Shown here: positions 1 through 9,155 of the stretch, piece after piece
How positions within the stretch are numbered: position 1 is the first letter of the stretch
Layout: each line of letters opens with the position of its first letter
From: G965222505 sp965222505
GTDB lineage: Bacteria; Bacteroidota; Rhodothermia; Rhodothermales; DATKEJ01
Length of the DNA stretch: 64,000 nucleotides
Direction: 5' to 3'
Assembly: GCA_965222505.1 (NCBI GenBank)
Contig: OZ244956.1
Location: 2,418,001 to 2,482,000, forward strand
The notes under the pieces: model-generated
Databases searched by the model: none
What the model was told of the DNA's origin: nothing
Seen by the model: the letters and a program-made list of their open reading frames with translations, nothing else
Made by a program: the position numbers and the translations under genes

Positions 1-1
1 G

Positions 2-1306
2 TTTGTCCGTTATGACCTTCGCCACAACCTGCCGAACATGACGGCAACCTGCATGATCGAGGACAAACAGGGGCGGCTCTGGGCAGGCACGGCTGGCGGC
101 CTGGCACGGTGGATTCCGGAGCAAAATAGGTTTATGCAATTCTCTCTTGCCCACGGCTTTTCTTCCGTCCAGTTCAACCCTGGGGCCTGCACGTTATCGC
201 CGGAAGGTGAACTCCTCTTTGGTAGTGCCCGCGGATTGGTGGTTATTGACCCGGCACATGCGCCACAACCGGAACAAGCTCCGCGCTTGCTCTTGACGCA
301 AATGAGGGTGAATGACCAACCGGCTCGCCTGGATTCGGCGGTTACGTTTGTCCGTTCCGTGCGGCTTACCCATACCCAGAACCGGCTCCAGTTCGGCTTT
401 CAGGCCCTCGCCTATGATCATCCCGATGCCATACAATACGCCTATCGCATGCACGGTATAGATCATCAATGGTATGAAACCCGAGAACCCCTTTCGCCGA
501 CGTATGCCGGTCTTCAGCCGGGCCAGTACCGGTTTGAAGCCAAATCGACCAATGCCTATGGCCTGTGGTCTTCGGAGCACGCATCCATCGAGATTACTAT
601 TATGCCCCCCTGGTGGCAAACCTGGTGGGCTCGTGGCCTGGGGCTGCTGTTGCTGACCGCTTTCGTCCTGACGATACACCGTGTTCTGGTGCGGCAGGCC
701 GTAGAGTTTGAACGAGACCGGCAGCGCATTGCTGACGATTTACATGACGATCTGACGAGTACCATGAGTGCGATTGTGATGCGGCTTCGCCGCCTGAGCC
801 GCACACCCGATCTGGCTTCGGATTTACAGTCAGACCTGCTGGAAAGTGCCGAACTGGTCCGGCAGGTCAATGCAGAGGTGCGCAACAACATCTGGCTGAT
901 TGATACCGAGCAGGAAGGGTTACATCACCTGGTCGATCGTATGGAAGCCGTGGCTAAATCGTTCGAAGCGCGTACAGAGATCCTCGTAGAAATTACACGC
1001 CCGGTGCCGGGCGTTCGGCTGGACATGCATAAACGCCGGGATGTATTCATGGTGTTTAAGGAAGCCTTGCACAATGCCGTTCGGCACGCCGAGGCCGGAA
1101 CGATCTGGATTTCGATAAGCGCCACGAAGCAAAACCTCACGTTCAGCATTCGTGACAATGGAAAAGGCTTTGCATCGGACCAGGTACGGCCGCGAAGGGG
1201 CATGATAACTATGCAAAATCGGGCGGATCAGCTCAAAGCAACCCTTGTCATCGCCACTACACCGGGGGGAGGAACCCACGTTCGCCTGATCGTCCCACTT
1301 CCATAG
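2..1306 (+). CDS. Sensor histidine kinase, 5'-truncated by window edge
   Basis: The frame is open from base 2, so the gene starts upstream and only about 434 C-terminal residues are visible. In order these show a beta-propeller sensor repeat (GRLWAGTAGGLARW), a Y_Y_Y domain ending near QPGQYRFEAKSTNAYG, one membrane segment (WWARGLGLLLLTAFVL), a HisKA_3 dimerisation helix with the phospho-acceptor His in DDLHDDL (about visible residue 248), and a HATPase domain with the N-box EALHNAVRH and the G-box DNGKGF. In this family the periplasmic propeller senses a ligand, often a polysaccharide fragment, and the kinase passes phosphate to a NarL-type regulator. Such a regulator is encoded directly downstream. 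There is no receiver or AraC domain on this chain, unlike many Bacteroides hybrid sensors. The stimulus cannot be inferred. Confidence 0.9.
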   Translation, partial: FVRYDLRHNLPNMTATCMIEDKQGRLWAGTAGGLARWIPEQNRFMQFSLAHGFSSVQFNPGACTLSPEGELLFGSARGLVVIDPAHAPQPEQAPRLLLTQMRVNDQPARLDSAVTFVRSVRLTHTQNRLQFGFQALAYDHPDAIQYAYRMHGIDHQWYETREPLSPTYAGLQPGQYRFEAKSTNAYGLWSSEHASIEITIMPPWWQTWWARGLGLLLLTAFVLTIHRVLVRQAVEFERDRQRIADDLHDDLTSTMSAIVMRLRRLSRTPDLASDLQSDLLESAELVRQVNAEVRNNIWLIDTEQEGLHHLVDRMEAVAKSFEARTEILVEITRPVPGVRLDMHKRRDVFMVFKEALHNAVRHAEAGTIWISISATKQNLTFSIRDNGKGFASDQVRPRRGMITMQNRADQLKATLVIATTPGGGTHVRLIVPLP

Positions 1307-1410
1307 GGCAAATGACACAGCTAAGCCATGCGCCGCCCGGACATGTACATTATCTTAAGACCATGAGGCTCGTACCAAACTATGTACCCCCACATTGCTC
1401 AATACGCACC

Positions 1411-2097
1411 ATGAAACAGCAACACAAACCCGGTACCATTACGCTCTGGTTGGTCGAGGATGAGTCCTGGTTTGCCGAGGAATACATGGCCGAATTGGCG
1501 GAATACGAAGACCTGAACGTCGATCGGCATTTCATCACGTGTGAGGAACTCTATGCCTGTGCTGTAAAACTGCGCCCGTCAGAGGGTCCGGATGCCATCC
1601 TGATGGACATTCGACTTCCAGGGGCAAGCGGCATTGAGGGCACCCGAAAGCTCAAGGAGCGCTGGCCGGATGTACCGATTCTCATGCTCACCAACAATGA
1701 TCATCCTGACGTTATTTTCGAAGCCTTCAAAGCTGGTGCATCGGGGTACCTACTCAAAGACACCTCGCACGAGCAAGGTACTGCCGCTATCCGGGAAGCC
1801 GTCTATTACGGGGGTATGTTGTTGCCAGCCAAGGTGGCCCGAAAAACCATGACGTTCTTTTCCGGTCAATCCGCAAACCGAGCCTATCGGTTGACCCCCC
1901 GCGAAACGGAGGTGTTAACCCTCATGTGTAACGGCACCAGCAATCGGGATGAACTGGCCGACCGGCTGTTTATCTCCTCACAGACGGTCAACAACCACCT
2001 CAGACACATCTATGAAAAACTTCATGTGCATTCCGCCACCGAGGCCGTCTCGAAAGCCTACCGCGAGCACCTGATCCCCTGGAGAAACCGCTCCTGA
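1411..2097 (+). CDS. LuxR/NarL-family response regulator
   Basis: This DNA-binding response regulator is the likely partner of the kinase just upstream. The receiver domain (about residues 12-130) has the acidic pocket VEDE, the phosphorylated Asp in AILMDIRLPG, the conserved Thr in LMLTNND and the Lys in YLLKDTS. The C-terminal LuxR-type helix-turn-helix begins at LTPRETEVLTLM and includes SSQTVNNHLRHIYEKL. The same frame is open from an ATG at 1312, but that would add 33 residues with no domain character, so the ATG at 1411 that begins MKQQHKPG is preferred. It probably forms one transcription unit with the kinase. Its target genes cannot be seen from the sequence. Confidence 0.9.
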   Translation: MKQQHKPGTITLWLVEDESWFAEEYMAELAEYEDLNVDRHFITCEELYACAVKLRPSEGPDAILMDIRLPGASGIEGTRKLKERWPDVPILMLTNNDHPDVIFEAFKAGASGYLLKDTSHEQGTAAIREAVYYGGMLLPAKVARKTMTFFSGQSANRAYRLTPRETEVLTLMCNGTSNRDELADRLFISSQTVNNHLRHIYEKLHVHSATEAVSKAYREHLIPWRNRS

Positions 2098-2199
2098 CCC
2101 CCCCGTAAATGACAGGAATGTGTCAGGTTGAGTACGTCTGGTCCAGGTACCTTTTAACAAGCCACCCGGCTGAAGCATACCCGACCGACTTTAAACCTG

Positions 2200-2934
2200 A
2201 TGAGCGTTGTCATGACCCGCACTCTGTTACTTCTTATCGCCATTTCCTGCCTGCATGCAACCCCAGTAGCCGGGCAGTCCCTGCCAGCCGCATGCCAGGA
2301 TGCCACCTACCTGGCACTCCTTGAACAACCCCTTGAAGACCTAAGCGAACGGGCCTTCGAAACCTTCATGGTCCGGGATCGGGCCTGCATGCAATCGCCC
2401 GGCTACCGACCGTGCGAGGACGGCCTCTACCTCGACCTGAAGGCCCAGGATCTCGATGCCCTTTCTGACCGGGCCTACAGCACCTTTACCCGAAAAGACA
2501 AAGCCTGCGCCGAGGTCCAGATCGGTGGTGTACCAACCACTATGCCTGCAGCGGGTGTATCAAATCCGGCTCCTTCACAACCCATGACTTCCGCAGCGAC
2601 CAGCGCCGCCTTTTCGAACGGTTTGCTGGAAGGCCGTATGGCGGGTAAATCGGTCCCCTCGGGCGGGAACTTTGTCGGCGGCTTGCTGGGCGGCGTAAGC
2701 CTGGGCCTGATCGGTACGGGTATCGCCTATGCCATGTCCGGCAACAACGTCGAAGTTCCGGCCTCGGATGTACTGATGATGCAAAACCGACCCGATGGTT
2801 ATCTCAGTGGGTACACCCAGGGCTATGTGGAACAGGGCAAAAAGCGAAAGAAATCAGTGGCCATGATGGGAGGCCTCGTGGGGACTATGGTGCTGGTAGC
2901 TGTCGTCTTATCACAAACCAACAACGGCTACTAA
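2200..2934 (+). CDS. Exported hypothetical protein with an internal repeat
   Basis: I do not recognise this 244-residue protein. It starts with a signal peptide (core TLLLLIAISCLHA, probable cleavage after PVAG); an in-frame ATG at 2212 is an alternative start. Two similar segments follow, each built as Cys, an acidic stretch, YL, then LSDRAYSTF-like text and a closing DxAC (about residues 29-67 and 68-108). This suggests a small disulfide-stabilised repeat. After a Ser/Pro/Ala-rich linker come two glycine-rich hydrophobic stretches (GGLLGGVSLGLIGTGIAYAM and MMGGLVGTMVLVAVVL) separated by a Lys-rich loop, so the C-terminus is probably in a membrane. It lies between the two-component pair and the CRISPR operon with no obvious link to either. 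Confidence 0.6.
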   Translation: MSVVMTRTLLLLIAISCLHATPVAGQSLPAACQDATYLALLEQPLEDLSERAFETFMVRDRACMQSPGYRPCEDGLYLDLKAQDLDALSDRAYSTFTRKDKACAEVQIGGVPTTMPAAGVSNPAPSQPMTSAATSAAFSNGLLEGRMAGKSVPSGGNFVGGLLGGVSLGLIGTGIAYAMSGNNVEVPASDVLMMQNRPDGYLSGYTQGYVEQGKKRKKSVAMMGGLVGTMVLVAVVLSQTNNGY

Positions 2935-3057
2935 GTATCGGTTCAATCCGAGCTTGATTTGACCGCAAAAAGGCATTGCGAATGGCACGCCCACCTCCTA
3001 ACTTCGCCATCCCCTTCAGGAAAGCACAACCACTACATATCACCATCTATTATTACG

Positions 3058-4680
3058 ATGCATTACTTTGTCCTGGTTGATATAGCCGGTATCCAGTCGT
3101 ACGTCTTCGGCAGCAACGTCCTTCGTGATAACCTGGGCGGCTCGTATCTAGTTGCCGCCGCCACGCGGGCCTGGGCCATCGACCTTTTACCCGCATCCAA
3201 CAACGTCAACCCCAGCTCCCATGACCTGAACGCTAAAACCCTTGAACAGGATAACCTGGCGGTTGAAGTCATCTACGCGGGCGGCGGCAACCTGGCGGCT
3301 GTTTTTGCTGACCAGAAGCAGGCCTCGGCATTTTCAAACCGCCTGCAACGGAAGGTTCTGCTGTACGCGCCCGGCATGCGGCTGTTTGCCCAGATCGAGC
3401 CTTTTGAATGGGATGAAAAACCCGCTGTGTGGGTAGACCGAGCCATACGAAAGCTGGCCCGGCAAAAACGAGAATCCCAACCGACGTCCATACCATGGGG
3501 GTTTGCCGTGACGGAATCATGCCGGAACACGGGGGGGCCTGCAGAAGCCTTCTCTCGGTCTATTGAAAACACCCCCGGCTATCCCGTCTCCCTGGCAACC
3601 CTTGCCAAACAACATGCCTACGATGCCGCCAACAAACGCCTCAATGAGGAAATTCCGCCGCCTTCGGGATACTTGTACCCGTACAGGTTTGAAGACCTGG
3701 GACGCTCGTTCTCGGAGAAAAGCTATATTGCCGTCGTCCATGCCGACGGCGACGGCATCGGGAGCTACCTGGACGAACTGACCCAAAAGGCCCCGAACAC
3801 CCGAGAATACATCAACAACATCCGCACGGCCTCGAAGGCCATTAAAGCAGCCAGCAAAACAGCCCTGGAGGCTACCATGAAGGCCATGGTGGACAAAGTA
3901 GACAATATGGACAAGGGTAGAATTGCCACCAACAAGCCGCTTCCGGACATCGAACTCCAGCCGCACAATAACAGGTACTTTCTACCGGCGCGACCAGTGG
4001 TGTTCGGGGGGGACGACGTAACGTTCGTGTGCGATGCGCGCCTCGGGGTTTCGGCGGCCCAGCTTTACACACAATGCTTCGGCGATGAATTGACCAACCG
4101 CCTCCGCGCCGCAAAGCTACTCGACGCAGACAAGGCCAAATCGGCTTCGGCCGGGGTGGCGATGGTACACGCGCACTTTCCCTTCTCCCGGGCCTATGCC
4201 CTCAGTGAATCCTTGCTCAAAAGCGCCAAGAACAAAGGCCTTCGCAGGGAGCCAGCCCTGGATTGGCATATACTCATGGAGGGCGAAAGTGGGTCCATTG
4301 ACGACCTCCGGCGACGGTACAAAAAAGAACCCTTCCAGCGGCCCATACTCATGCGGGAGGGCCAAACCCTTAGCCATTGGAACACCATCAAGACGGCAAT
4401 GGACGGCCTGCGTACCTGGCCGCGCAACAAGGTCAAAGCCCTCCGGGACGTCTTGCTGGACGACAGGGAGACCGAAGCGTTTTTAACGGTTGAAGAAAAG
4501 ACCCTGCCGGATCTGGATGTAGAACATGGGAAGGATACCCTATCAAAAACCGGCTGGTCGAGTGCGGGCTGTGGCTACTGGGACGCACTTGAACTGATGG
4601 AACTGTACTACCCCTTAACGCCGGCCGGGCAAAAAGAAACCGATGATGAACACGTATACCCTCAAAGTAGCCCTGCTTAG
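3058..4680 (+). CDS. cas10: Cas10, compact, lacking the HD domain
   Basis: This is the large subunit of a type III effector complex, about 540 residues. The start at 3058 (MHYFVLVDIAGIQSYVF) is chosen because it opens directly on the first palm strand; the frame continues upstream without domain content. There is no N-terminal HD nuclease. The first palm carries an AGGGNLAAVF segment near residue 80. A degenerate zinc-finger-like stretch (ESCRNTGGPAE) follows. The second palm has VVHADGDGIG near residue 230 and an intact GGDD near 317-320, so cyclic oligoadenylate synthesis is expected and target-activated DNA cleavage is not. Two CARF genes in the window could respond to such a messenger. 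It is the first gene of the effector operon, and its 3' end overlaps the next gene by 38 bp. Confidence 0.9.
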   Translation: MHYFVLVDIAGIQSYVFGSNVLRDNLGGSYLVAAATRAWAIDLLPASNNVNPSSHDLNAKTLEQDNLAVEVIYAGGGNLAAVFADQKQASAFSNRLQRKVLLYAPGMRLFAQIEPFEWDEKPAVWVDRAIRKLARQKRESQPTSIPWGFAVTESCRNTGGPAEAFSRSIENTPGYPVSLATLAKQHAYDAANKRLNEEIPPPSGYLYPYRFEDLGRSFSEKSYIAVVHADGDGIGSYLDELTQKAPNTREYINNIRTASKAIKAASKTALEATMKAMVDKVDNMDKGRIATNKPLPDIELQPHNNRYFLPARPVVFGGDDVTFVCDARLGVSAAQLYTQCFGDELTNRLRAAKLLDADKAKSASAGVAMVHAHFPFSRAYALSESLLKSAKNKGLRREPALDWHILMEGESGSIDDLRRRYKKEPFQRPILMREGQTLSHWNTIKTAMDGLRTWPRNKVKALRDVLLDDRETEAFLTVEEKTLPDLDVEHGKDTLSKTGWSSAGCGYWDALELMELYYPLTPAGQKETDDEHVYPQSSPA

Positions 4681-5320
4681 CGATGCCGCCTTTAGCAGCG
4701 GCCGGGGGCTGCCCGGCGATGTCGATACGGAGGTCTGCTACGACTTGCTCACCGGCCTGCCCTACATCAAAGGTAGTGTACTTAAAGGACTGCTCGTCGA
4801 AGCCTGTGCCAACCTGCTCTATGCCCTGAACAGCCCTTCCGACCTGGTAGATGCCGCAGCACACATGTTTGGTGAGGCAGGCAGCAACCACGGCGCCGAA
4901 GGCGCACTCATCGTAGACGATGCCCGCTTGCCTGAGGTCGTGGCTTACGGACTTCACCAAAAAGGAGGCAAGTACCGGGGCACCGTCCTTGCAACCCAAC
5001 GGGTGCTGCATGCCCTGACCGATATCCGGCGGCAAAGCGCCCGGGACCCCGGCACGGGTGCTCCGCGCAAGGCCACCCTGCGCAGCTTGCGGGTCATGCG
5101 CCGTACGCTGGCGTTTTACGCACCGCTCAAACTCCATACGGATGCGCTCCATACGGATGCACAGGAGGCCCGTGCCCTACTCAATGCCTGTACGGCTACG
5201 GTACGGCGGGGCGGCCTCCGCAGAAACCGGGGCCTGGGCCACATTCGGCTCTCACTCATGGACAACGGGCAACCAGATCCGTTTCTGGACGATTTCTTTG
5301 CTGCACCGTATTTCACATAA
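4643..5320 (+). CDS. Cas7 (Csm3-like) backbone RAMP subunit
   Basis: This 225-residue RAMP protein matches the Csm3 group of Cas7 backbone subunits, which coat the crRNA and cut target RNA. Visible marks are the N-terminal strand YTLKVALLSD, the segment LPGDVDTEVCYDLLTGLPYI in which an Asp of GDVD (residue 26 or 28) corresponds to the RNA-cleaving Asp of Csm3, the KGSVLKGLLVEA helix, and the C-terminal glycine-rich loop RRNRGLGHIRLS. ATG codons at 4643 and 4646 are both possible starts. The gene overlaps cas10 by 38 bp and ends 4 bp before csx10, so it is translationally coupled. In the Synechocystis III-Dv complex the equivalent Cas7 is fused to Cas5-Cas11; here it is a separate chain. Confidence 0.85.
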   Translation: MMNTYTLKVALLSDAAFSSGRGLPGDVDTEVCYDLLTGLPYIKGSVLKGLLVEACANLLYALNSPSDLVDAAAHMFGEAGSNHGAEGALIVDDARLPEVVAYGLHQKGGKYRGTVLATQRVLHALTDIRRQSARDPGTGAPRKATLRSLRVMRRTLAFYAPLKLHTDALHTDAQEARALLNACTATVRRGGLRRNRGLGHIRLSLMDNGQPDPFLDDFFAAPYFT

Positions 5321-5324
5321 CATC

Positions 5325-6962
5325 ATGCGCATTCTTAAACTCACCCTCCAGACCGCCCAGCCGGTCACCCTGGGTACCGTAGGAGACGACGGTAACACCA
5401 TCTATACCCTCCCCTACATCCCAGGTGCCGCCATCAAAGGGGCCGTGATCAAGCGCTACCTCAACCATAACCCCGGCGTGGACCTACCCCATGACAATTT
5501 CGGACAGCAACTCTTCGATGGGTCCATCCGGTTTCTCCAGGCCACGCTGTGCCGGGAAGGCGTCCGGCTGATGCCGATGCCCAGATCAATTTACAGGGAT
5601 AAAGCCAGACCAAATTCTGCAACGCGATATGACCTCGCCGTAACCGAACCTGATGACAAAATACTCGCACCGGCCTTTGGTCCAGACACCGGTGTATGGG
5701 TCCAGGGAAAAAATTACGCGGTCTATACACCAGGAAAATCGCTGTTCACACGCATTCAGCGACGGAGGAATGCGAATCTGCAAAAGATTATGTTCCGGCA
5801 GGAAGCCTTGGACCGCTACCAGTTTTTCGAAAGCGCCGTGCTCTTTGATAAAAACACGGATGCAGATCGGGTGGCGGACTTGCTTGCCGAAGGCCCCTTG
5901 CGCCTGGGCAAAAACCGGGGAAAGGATACCGGAAATGTGGAGATCTATGCCCAGGAATGGATCGAATCCCCAAAAAACTGGCGGGAATGGCACGATGGCC
6001 CCATGCAACCGGGTTCCCCCGATCGGCTCACGATGACCCTGCTCAGCCCGGCCATTCTCACCGATCCCCTGGGTTTCTACGCCACCAGCCGAAACGCCAT
6101 CGCCCATACCCTTACCGAAGCGCTGACCCTCAAGCCAAATGCCGTGAAGATTGAGGCCGCTTATACGCAGGCGACCACCATTGGGGGGTTCAACCGTAAA
6201 TGGAACCTTCCGCTACTGCAGATGCGTGCCCTCAGAGAAGGTAGCGTAGTGGTGTTCTCGATTGCTTCCCATACCAACCTCGACCTTAAAAAACGATTAC
6301 AGGAACTGGAGTGGCAAGGCATCGGAGAACGCCGGTGTGATGGGTATGGACGCGTGGCCTTCAATGTTCACACGCAAGAAACCGTAGGGATCTCCAAAAC
6401 ACCTGCGTTTGAGGCTGTGCTTTTCCACCCGGCACAGCAGCGCGTGCTTCAGACCAAACTGGACACCCTGAATAAAAATGACGAAGCCTACGGATTACTG
6501 CGCCGCATCGTCCGCGCCAATGTACATGCCGAGCTTGACCGAAAGCTGCGCAATAAGCTGAAGACAACGCTGCAAGGGCTCAACCCGGGCAAAGATGTGC
6601 GCCAGTCTCAACTGGGCTTGCTCCGTGCACACGTGGAACGCGCCCTCGAACGCGGCCCTGCCGGGCTCGCTGATTTGCAGACCTTCATTGAACACCAGGC
6701 CAAACGCGCAACCGGGCAGCCCCTTTATGACGGAATCAAGATCAATAACCTGAAACTGGGCGCGTGGATTGCTGCACGCCTGAATGAGGTCACACAATCC
6801 GAGGCGATCGAAAAAACCTGGGATTTATCCACCCTTTCAAACAACGGGATTGGCCCTGTAACCCCGGACCTGGACGAAAACACACGATACCGGCTCAGCC
6901 TGCAATGGGTACTGGGTGTGGTAAAAGGTCTGGCCCGGAAACTGAAGGAGAAAAACCCATGA
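5325..6962 (+). CDS. csx10: Csx10-type Cas5 RAMP with Cas11-like helical tail
   Basis: This 545-residue protein resembles Csx10, the Cas5-group subunit of type III-D complexes that holds the crRNA 5' handle. The chosen start at 5325 gives MRILKLTLQTAQPVTLG, a classic RAMP first strand; the upstream open frame overlaps the previous gene and is ignored. Further marks are PYIPGAAIKGAVIKRYL (near residues 28-44), GPLRLGKNRGKDTGN, and a glycine-rich loop WQGIGERRCDGYGRVAF (about residues 330-346). From about residue 360 to the end the sequence is charged and almost wholly helical, which fits a fused Cas11 small subunit; no separate cas11 gene is visible. The stop overlaps the next start as ATGA. 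Confidence 0.75.
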   Translation: MRILKLTLQTAQPVTLGTVGDDGNTIYTLPYIPGAAIKGAVIKRYLNHNPGVDLPHDNFGQQLFDGSIRFLQATLCREGVRLMPMPRSIYRDKARPNSATRYDLAVTEPDDKILAPAFGPDTGVWVQGKNYAVYTPGKSLFTRIQRRRNANLQKIMFRQEALDRYQFFESAVLFDKNTDADRVADLLAEGPLRLGKNRGKDTGNVEIYAQEWIESPKNWREWHDGPMQPGSPDRLTMTLLSPAILTDPLGFYATSRNAIAHTLTEALTLKPNAVKIEAAYTQATTIGGFNRKWNLPLLQMRALREGSVVVFSIASHTNLDLKKRLQELEWQGIGERRCDGYGRVAFNVHTQETVGISKTPAFEAVLFHPAQQRVLQTKLDTLNKNDEAYGLLRRIVRANVHAELDRKLRNKLKTTLQGLNPGKDVRQSQLGLLRAHVERALERGPAGLADLQTFIEHQAKRATGQPLYDGIKINNLKLGAWIAARLNEVTQSEAIEKTWDLSTLSNNGIGPVTPDLDENTRYRLSLQWVLGVVKGLARKLKEKNP

Positions 6963-8533
6963 CGTTGACGGAAACCATGTTGACGGAAACCATAACCTCA
7001 TACCGGGAAACCCGGTATGACTGGTCGGCCGCTTCGTCTCGCAAGGTGGACGAGATCATCGTCGTTGAAGTCTCTTTTGCGCTCCAAACCCCGGCCCATA
7101 TCGGCAATGGAGAGGAAGCAAAAACCTCGGACATGCCCCTGCTGGTCGATACGACCGACGACCAACCTAAACCCCTGCTGCCGGGCACCGGCGTGGCCGG
7201 CGCACTCCGGAGCTACCACCGGGAACGGGAATTGGGGTACTGGCACGCCCTGCCCCAACCCAATGACCCCAAAATGGTGCAGGAGCGAAACAGCGCCACC
7301 GTCCGCCTCTTCGGCGGGGCACCCGGCGATGAATACGGCCCCGATAGCCCGCTGATTATTGACGATGCCCTGGCCGAAATGGGCCTGTCGACGATCCTGG
7401 ACGGGGTACGCATCAGCAATGAAAGTGGCACCGCGGCACACGAGGGCCTCTTTACCACGGCCTGCTGGTTGCCCGGCCTCTCCTTCACGGTACGGATGGA
7501 ATTGCACCGTCCGGCAAACCAGGACCGGGCAAACCTGCTCTCGGCGCTCGTCTCGGCCCTGCACGGGTTTGAAGATGGCGGCCTGACGCTGGGCGCACGG
7601 ACCTCGCGCGGTTTCGGGCAAATCAAAACGACCCGCTACCGGGCACGGTACTTCAACCTGAAAAAATCACCAGACCTCAAAGCCTGGATCAGGGAAGGAG
7701 ACGCCCCCCTTACGACTTGTGCCGAGGCCTTCTCTGGTAACCACGAAGACCTGTGTGACTACCTCGCGGCAACCCTCGGCACGGATAAACGGCACCGCGT
7801 TGAAATGGTCCTTCCGCTCAAGCTCGATGACGGCCTGCTCGTCGGCTCACGCAGGCCACATATCCCGGAACTGGCCAGCCCCGACCTGACGCATTTTTAC
7901 CTGAAAGTACCCGACACCGCAGGCAACAACCGCTGGGTACCAGCCGAGACCGGGACCGACATGGCCGGAAAACTGCGCCTGCGTACCCGAAAAATCCTGT
8001 CGCTTTTCGTCAAGGACAATGTACGCAACAAACACATCGACACCTGGTTCGGGCACGTAAATGACGACGGACAGGCCAGCCGTCTGGTGACGCATTTTGC
8101 CCCGCTTGAAGATGCCCATACGGACCTGGTGGTACACCACATCCGCATCGACCGCTTCACGGGCGCGCCGGTGGATGCACTGTTGTTCAATGAAACACCG
8201 GCCTACGGCATTAAAGGCCATGCCCAGATGAAGGTGTGCTGGACATACCGGGCCGAGGAGGAAAAAGACGCCCGGGCGGCAGCGGGACTGTTGCTGCTTC
8301 TGGCCAAGGACCTGATCGAACGGCGGCTTCCCCTGGGTGGCTCCGTTTCCACCGGGATGGGCCGGTTTACCTATGACCAAGACGTTACGCTGTCCATCAG
8401 CAGCCCAAACGGCAAGGAAACCCTAACGTTTACGCCCGAAACCGAAGATCCCAATACACAAAAGAAATTGAACGGCCTCGTGACCGACCTGCTCACAGCT
8501 TTTAAGGTTTTGCCTGATGAACCCAGAACTTAA
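6959..8533 (+). CDS. Double Cas7 (Cas7-2x type) RAMP fusion
   Basis: Two Csm3-like RAMP domains lie on one chain of 524 residues. The first has SFALQTPAHIGNGEE, a segment with LLPGTGVAGALRSY, an IIDDALAE strand, RISNESGTAAHEGLF, and the glycine-rich loop LTLGARTSRGFGQIK (about residues 210-225). The second runs from VEMVLPLKLDDGLLVGSRRP through RIDRFTGAPVDALLFNE to its own loop RLPLGGSVSTGMGRFTY near residue 465. In type III-D complexes this corresponds to the Cas7-2x subunit, which occupies two backbone positions. The start at 6959 overlaps the csx10 stop by 4 bp. Which domain keeps an RNA-cleaving Asp cannot be settled by eye, because the thumb-loop regions are divergent. Confidence 0.82.
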   Translation: MTLTETMLTETITSYRETRYDWSAASSRKVDEIIVVEVSFALQTPAHIGNGEEAKTSDMPLLVDTTDDQPKPLLPGTGVAGALRSYHRERELGYWHALPQPNDPKMVQERNSATVRLFGGAPGDEYGPDSPLIIDDALAEMGLSTILDGVRISNESGTAAHEGLFTTACWLPGLSFTVRMELHRPANQDRANLLSALVSALHGFEDGGLTLGARTSRGFGQIKTTRYRARYFNLKKSPDLKAWIREGDAPLTTCAEAFSGNHEDLCDYLAATLGTDKRHRVEMVLPLKLDDGLLVGSRRPHIPELASPDLTHFYLKVPDTAGNNRWVPAETGTDMAGKLRLRTRKILSLFVKDNVRNKHIDTWFGHVNDDGQASRLVTHFAPLEDAHTDLVVHHIRIDRFTGAPVDALLFNETPAYGIKGHAQMKVCWTYRAEEEKDARAAAGLLLLLAKDLIERRLPLGGSVSTGMGRFTYDQDVTLSISSPNGKETLTFTPETEDPNTQKKLNGLVTDLLTAFKVLPDEPRT

Positions 8534-9155
8534 ACCCCCGTACACGCCGGTACCGTGCAATGCCGGGGCCGAAATACTGGACCCGCCCGGCCCGGAAGAC
8601 ACACTGGCCGATTGGCTCAAGACCCAGGCCAACACCTGGGCCAACAAGAAAACGGCCTACGTCCTCTCCTACCACTGGGACGGCGTCGTCTGGGGCCGAA
8701 TTGAAGGGGACGATTTACAGGTCAGCACCGGCCGCATTACCTCCTCCCCAAAACTACGAAAATCTACCCTGATCCGGACGTACCTCTTCAATGAGACCTT
8801 CGAGGTCTTGCTCTGGCACCGGGAAGCGGCCCCCCTCAAGGCCCGCGTCATAGCCGAAGCAGCACACCGGCACACACACCCAGACCTGGAGACACATTGG
8901 ACCGAGGCTTGTGATACGAACCTGCTACTTTATGGCGAGCACTGGGAAACAACCGACGATAACTTTGCCATCCTGCGCCAGGGCGAATTGCGAACCCAGC
9001 TCTACCATGTTCCGCCCACAACCCCGAAAGCCGGGCAACGGCTATGCCTCAAGATCCGGCGGTACGTGACGGCTACAAGTCCAGACCATCCCCCGGCCTA
9101 TCGGCTGGTCGGGTTTGATTCTATTCCTGTTCCATCAGAAGCCGACACATCATGA
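8517..9155 (+). CDS. Csx19-like type III-D accessory subunit
   Basis: This 212-residue protein sits exactly where csx19 lies in type III-D operons, between the double Cas7 and the large Cas7. The central part (TAYVLSYHWDGVVWGRIEGD, then STLIRTYLFNETFEVLLWHR and ARVIAE) follows what I recall of the Csx19 pattern: a beta-rich region with a conserved leucine-tryptophan strand and an Arg-rich strand after it. Csx19 is a structural component of the III-Dv complex with no known catalytic motif, and none is seen here. The start overlaps the preceding stop by 17 bp, and the stop overlaps the next ATG, so coupling is tight. The family call rests on position plus a short pattern and is moderate. Confidence 0.55.
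   Translation: MNPELKPPYTPVPCNAGAEILDPPGPEDTLADWLKTQANTWANKKTAYVLSYHWDGVVWGRIEGDDLQVSTGRITSSPKLRKSTLIRTYLFNETFEVLLWHREAAPLKARVIAEAAHRHTHPDLETHWTEACDTNLLLYGEHWETTDDNFAILRQGELRTQLYHVPPTTPKAGQRLCLKIRRYVTATSPDHPPAYRLVGFDSIPVPSEADTS

Noticed and set aside
1312..1410. Upstream start for the response regulator
   Set aside because: The extra 33 residues have no receiver-domain sequence; the ATG at 1411 fits the family.
4433..5152. Minus-strand frame opposite cas10 and the small cas7
   Set aside because: Antisense to two well-supported overlapping genes and without domain character.
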